This document shows positions 22,002-24,334 of a stretch of 24,334 nucleotides of DNA, piece by piece (the first letter of the stretch is position 1; each line of letters begins with the position of its first letter). The position numbers and the translations under genes are program-made. The notes beneath the pieces were generated by a model, which worked only from the letters and a program-made list of their open reading frames with translations, ran no database searches and had not been told where the DNA came from. Origin of the DNA: DATGXB01 sp035298905 (lineage in GTDB: Bacteria > Cyanobacteriota > Cyanobacteriia > Cyanobacteriales > Nostocaceae); contig DATGXQ010000010.1 in the NCBI GenBank assembly GCA_035298905.1, forward strand, positions 1 through 24,334, written 5' to 3'.

Positions 22002-22301
22002 TTGTCCAAATTTATTCTGAAAATTCTCTGGTTAGACGAGAACGTTGCTCTGGCAGTGGATCAAGTTGTAGGTAAGGGTACTAGTCCTCTCACTAAGTAC
22101 TTCTTCTGGCCTAGAAATGATGCTTGGGAAGAACTCAAAAAAGAGTTAGAGTCTAAGCACTGGATTAGCGAAATTGAGCGGGTAGAGTTGCTCAACAAGG
22201 CAACTGAAGTGATTAACTACTGGCAAGAGGAAGGTAGAAACCGTCCGATGGCAGAAGCTCAACTCAAGTTTCCTGAAGTGGCTTTCACAGGTAGCGCCTG
22301 A
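22002..22301 (+). CDS. ycf65: Ribosomal protein PSRP-3 / Ycf65
   Basis: PSRP-3 is a small-subunit ribosomal protein found in cyanobacteria and plastids only. This copy has 99 residues and the full conserved sequence: KFILKILWLDENVALAVDQV, then GKGTSPLTKYFFWPRNDAWE and the ending AEAQLKFPEVAFTG. The start is set at TTG 22002, giving the family N-terminus M-SKFILK; it lies five bases after a perfect GGAGG. The GTG at 21996 would add two residues but overlaps that ribosome binding site and is unlikely. The gene is single, with its 3' end running directly into tandem repeats. Confidence 0.95.
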   Translation: MSKFILKILWLDENVALAVDQVVGKGTSPLTKYFFWPRNDAWEELKKELESKHWISEIERVELLNKATEVINYWQEEGRNRPMAEAQLKFPEVAFTGSA

Positions 22302-22318
22302 TTTAGAGATGGGGAGAT

Positions 22319-22378
22319 GGGGAGACACGGAGAGGGGAGACACGGAGAGGGGAGACGCGGAGAGGGGAGACGCGGAGA
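22319..22378. repeat. 15-bp tandem array (GGGGAGACRCGGAGA, four units)
   Basis: Four perfect-length 15-base units; the first two read GGGGAGACACGGAGA and the last two GGGGAGACGCGGAGA, so a single change has been duplicated within the array. Degenerate GGGGAGAT units precede it, and the similar sequence GGAGATGGGGTGATGG occurs on the minus strand at 1-16. It starts 18 bases after the PSRP-3 stop. Confidence 0.95.
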
Positions 22379-22397
22379 GAAATTTGTGATTTCCCTG

Positions 22398-22453
22398 TCA
22401 CCAATCACCAATCACCAATCACCAGTCACCAGTCACCAGTCACCAATCACCGA
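22398..22453. repeat. 7-bp tandem array (TCACCAA/TCACCAG, eight units)
   Basis: Eight contiguous 7-base units: three TCACCAA, three TCACCAG, one TCACCAA, one TCACCGA. The kinase-WD40 gene ends inside it: its stop codon and last residues (SVIGDW) are read from the array on the minus strand. Confidence 0.95.
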
Positions 22454-24187
22454 TCCCCACAATTTGATAGTCTTGTCCCTGCTGCCACTAGCTATTAGTT
22501 GGTCAACAGGGTTAACAGCAATAGTATTTACAGAGTCTCCATGACCGCACAGAGTAGCGATTTCTGCTTTTGTGCTTACTCTCCACAGTTTGATAGTTTG
22601 ATCCCAACTGGCACTAATCAGCGTTTCACCGTCGGGTGTAAACGCTAATGCCACTACAGACCAGGAATGACCAACAAGTGTACTAATCAGCTGACCAGTG
22701 TTTACTTCCCATAATTTAATTGTGTTATCATCGCTACCAGTGGCTAAAATCTGCCCATCGGGACTAAAAGCGACGGCTAAAACTGCCCATGTATGACCAG
22801 CAAGAGTTCCTAGTAATTTATGACCTGGGTGGTTTTTAAGTTCTGGATTTGTAAAGTTTTGTAAAGACCATAAGCGAATTGTGCGATCGCTGCTGCCACT
22901 GGCTAAGATATTACCTTGGGGACTAAAGGCGATCGCATGAATTTTTAATTGATGTCCTGTTAAAGTGCTAATTTCTTGACCTGTTTTCACATCCCAAATT
23001 TTAATAGTTTTATCCCAACTTCCACTAGCGAGAAGTTGTCCATCTGGACTAAAAGCTAGTGATTTAATAAAATGATTATGTCCGGTCAAAGTACAAATTT
23101 CTTTTAAACTGCTAATTTGCCATAATTTAATAGTTTTATCATCACTAGCACTAGCGAGAATTTGCCCATCTGGACTAAAAGCAACTGAGGTTACGGGTTG
23201 ATTATGTCCTACAATATCGGCTAATAATTGCTGAGTCTTTAAATCCCATAACTTAATAGTTTTATTATCGTCCCCACTGGCTAAAGTCTGCCCATCAGGA
23301 CTAATGGCTAAAGTATTAATACTATTTAAAGATGAAATATTACCAGTAAAAGTATGTAAACATTCCCATTGTAAATTTTGAATTTTGGGTTTGGGATTTT
23401 GAATCTTCATTCCCATGAATTTGATTACTTCATCAGCAGTTTGAAAACGTTGTGCTAAATCATTTTGAATTAGTTTATCTAGAATATTGGTTAAAGTTTC
23501 GCTAATTTCCGTATGTAAATATTCTCGCCAAGCCCAAGTATTATTAGCAATATCAAATAAATCAAAAGGGGGAATTTGAGTTAATAAATAAATGCAAGTT
23601 ACACCTAAACTATAAAGGTCACTAGCAAAAACAGCTTTTCCCTGTGCCTGTTCTGGTGCGGTATATTCTGGACTACCAAAAATTGGATTATTTGTTAAAT
23701 TTTCATGTTCACTTATAATTTTAGCAGACCCTAAATCAACTAAAATTAAACTTTCTGCACATAAATCTCCAGATTTGAGAATTATATTTTCTGGCTTAAT
23801 ATCTTGATGAATGATTTGGTAATCATGAAAAAATTTAATAACTGGTAACAAGCATTTTAAAAGTTGCCAAATTTGAACTTCTGTAAAAGTTCCTTGCTGT
23901 TCGATAAGATTAGCTAAATTAGTACCTGGAATAAATTCTTGCACTAAATAAAAATAGCTACTTTCTGAAAAGTGGTCAATTAAATCAGGAATTTGGGAAT
24001 ATTGAGATATTATCTGTAACTTCTGTACTTTTTCAGTGAAACTTTCAGGTGTTTGGCATTGGGAAGATAGTTGTTGAACAATACACTTAACTGGAGGATT
24101 TTGACTTTCATCAACTGCCAGAAAAGTTTGACAAAACCCACCTTTACCAATCAGTTTTTGTAAGCGATAACGTTTGTGAATTAGCAA
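22433..24187 (-). CDS. Hanks-type Ser/Thr kinase-like domain fused to WD40 propeller
   Basis: A 584-residue protein. Residues ~7-257 are a protein-kinase fold with glycine loop GKGGFCQTF (14-22), catalytic-loop Asp in HQDIKPENI (D129, N134), metal-binding Asp in VDLGSAK (D151) and TAPEQ (176-180). Residues ~285-580 hold seven WD40 repeats, each with a [AV]FSPDGxxLASGS..KTIKLW-type core, enough for one complete propeller. Several kinase residues depart from the norm: Q38 stands where the beta-3 lysine is expected, K53 where the helix-C glutamate is, HQD replaces HRD and DLG replaces DFG, so activity is doubtful. The linker (KIQNPKPKIQN, 261-271) is encoded by intergenic-type heptamer repeats, and the last six residues come from another array. 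The start is TTG; no in-frame ATG exists before residue 258. Confidence 0.9.
   Translation of the reverse strand: MLIHKRYRLQKLIGKGGFCQTFLAVDESQNPPVKCIVQQLSSQCQTPESFTEKVQKLQIISQYSQIPDLIDHFSESSYFYLVQEFIPGTNLANLIEQQGTFTEVQIWQLLKCLLPVIKFFHDYQIIHQDIKPENIILKSGDLCAESLILVDLGSAKIISEHENLTNNPIFGSPEYTAPEQAQGKAVFASDLYSLGVTCIYLLTQIPPFDLFDIANNTWAWREYLHTEISETLTNILDKLIQNDLAQRFQTADEVIKFMGMKIQNPKPKIQNLQWECLHTFTGNISSLNSINTLAISPDGQTLASGDDNKTIKLWDLKTQQLLADIVGHNQPVTSVAFSPDGQILASASDDKTIKLWQISSLKEICTLTGHNHFIKSLAFSPDGQLLASGSWDKTIKIWDVKTGQEISTLTGHQLKIHAIAFSPQGNILASGSSDRTIRLWSLQNFTNPELKNHPGHKLLGTLAGHTWAVLAVAFSPDGQILATGSDDNTIKLWEVNTGQLISTLVGHSWSVVALAFTPDGETLISASWDQTIKLWRVSTKAEIATLCGHGDSVNTIAVNPVDQLIASGSRDKTIKLWGSVIGDW
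23373..23410. repeat. Degenerate heptamer repeat inside the kinase-WD40 gene
   Basis: On the minus strand this segment contains ATTCAAAAT and AAAATTCAAAATT around CCCAAACCC, the same family as the TCAAAAT arrays at 9904-9945 and 17118-17152. Here it is translated as KIQNPKPKIQN, joining the kinase and WD40 domains. Confidence 0.65.
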
Positions 24188-24334
24188 ATTTTTTCTATAG
24201 TGGCAAGGGAACTCTTAACAGGGAACAGGGAACAGGGAATAGGTTCTTTCAAATATTATTTGATTATTAGCCTATGACCCATGGGTGTCAACTTAAGGAA
24301 AAAGGCAGCATAAAGAGGTATACTAAGAGCATCC
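24188..24334. other. Window end: GGGAACA repeats and an open frame
   Basis: GGGAACA-type units occupy 24207-24238; the first 24 bases (24207-24230) are an exact copy of 19324-19347. Further right, a minus-strand frame is open from the window edge to a TAA at 24256-24258 and reads DALSIPLYAAFFLKLTPMGH then RLIIK. It could be the C-terminus of a gene that continues outside the window, possibly mobile, or a chance frame. The palindrome ACCCATGGGT lies at 24277-24286. Confidence 0.4.

Noticed and set aside
22319..22453. CRISPR array
   Set aside because: Units are 15 and 7 bases in direct contact with no unique spacers.

Overview
The window looks like chromosomal DNA from a filamentous, probably heterocyst-forming cyanobacterium of the Nostoc/Anabaena type. 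The palindrome GCGATCGC (HIP1) occurs at more than fifteen places. Both chlL and chlN, the cyanobacterial ribosomal protein PSRP-3/Ycf65, PEP-CTERM proteins, a Hanks-type kinase with WD40 repeats and several cyanobacterium-only small families are present. Intergenic DNA is AT-rich and carries short tandem repeats typical of Nostocales.

Layout. 1-1300: two minus-strand cyanobacterial housekeeping-type genes (DUF3318 and a YbjN-like protein). 1300-5970: an accessory stretch with signs of decay. It holds 1 kb with only fragments, a solitary amino-acid ABC-transporter ATPase, two exported PEP-CTERM proteins (one with a LamG domain), and an orphan antitoxin whose YoeB/Txe toxin survives only as its last ~26 codons. 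5970-9131: the minus-strand operon chlL - DUF5331 gene - chlN for light-independent (dark) protochlorophyllide reduction; chlB is not in the window. 9600-10400: two small cyanobacterial proteins (a Trp-rich TIGR02450 protein and an unrecognised one). 10973-13768: a large fusion of an APC-type amino-acid permease with a PAS-histidine kinase, a candidate transporter-sensor. 14110-16728: clpB with a strong terminator. 17154-19034: a short Nif11-type protein, a secreted small protein, and a minus-strand pair (SRPBCC, DUF924). 19518-20644: a small membrane protein and an exported TPR protein. 20898-21686: a HAD-family hydrolase. 22002-22301: PSRP-3, starting at TTG. 22319-24187: two tandem arrays running into the 3' end of a kinase-WD40 gene whose kinase domain has lost several canonical residues.

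The only clear functional unit is the chl operon: ChlL is the ATP-dependent electron donor to the ChlN-ChlB complex, and the acidic DUF5331 protein between them is a likely accessory factor. Most other genes look independently expressed. I did not find an unmistakable new defence or biosynthetic system. The strongest leads are the permease-histidine kinase fusion, the DUF5331 gene inside the chl operon, the degenerate kinase-WD40 protein with repeat-derived segments, and the collapsed toxin-antitoxin locus. No tRNA, rRNA, CRISPR array or intact transposase was recognised.
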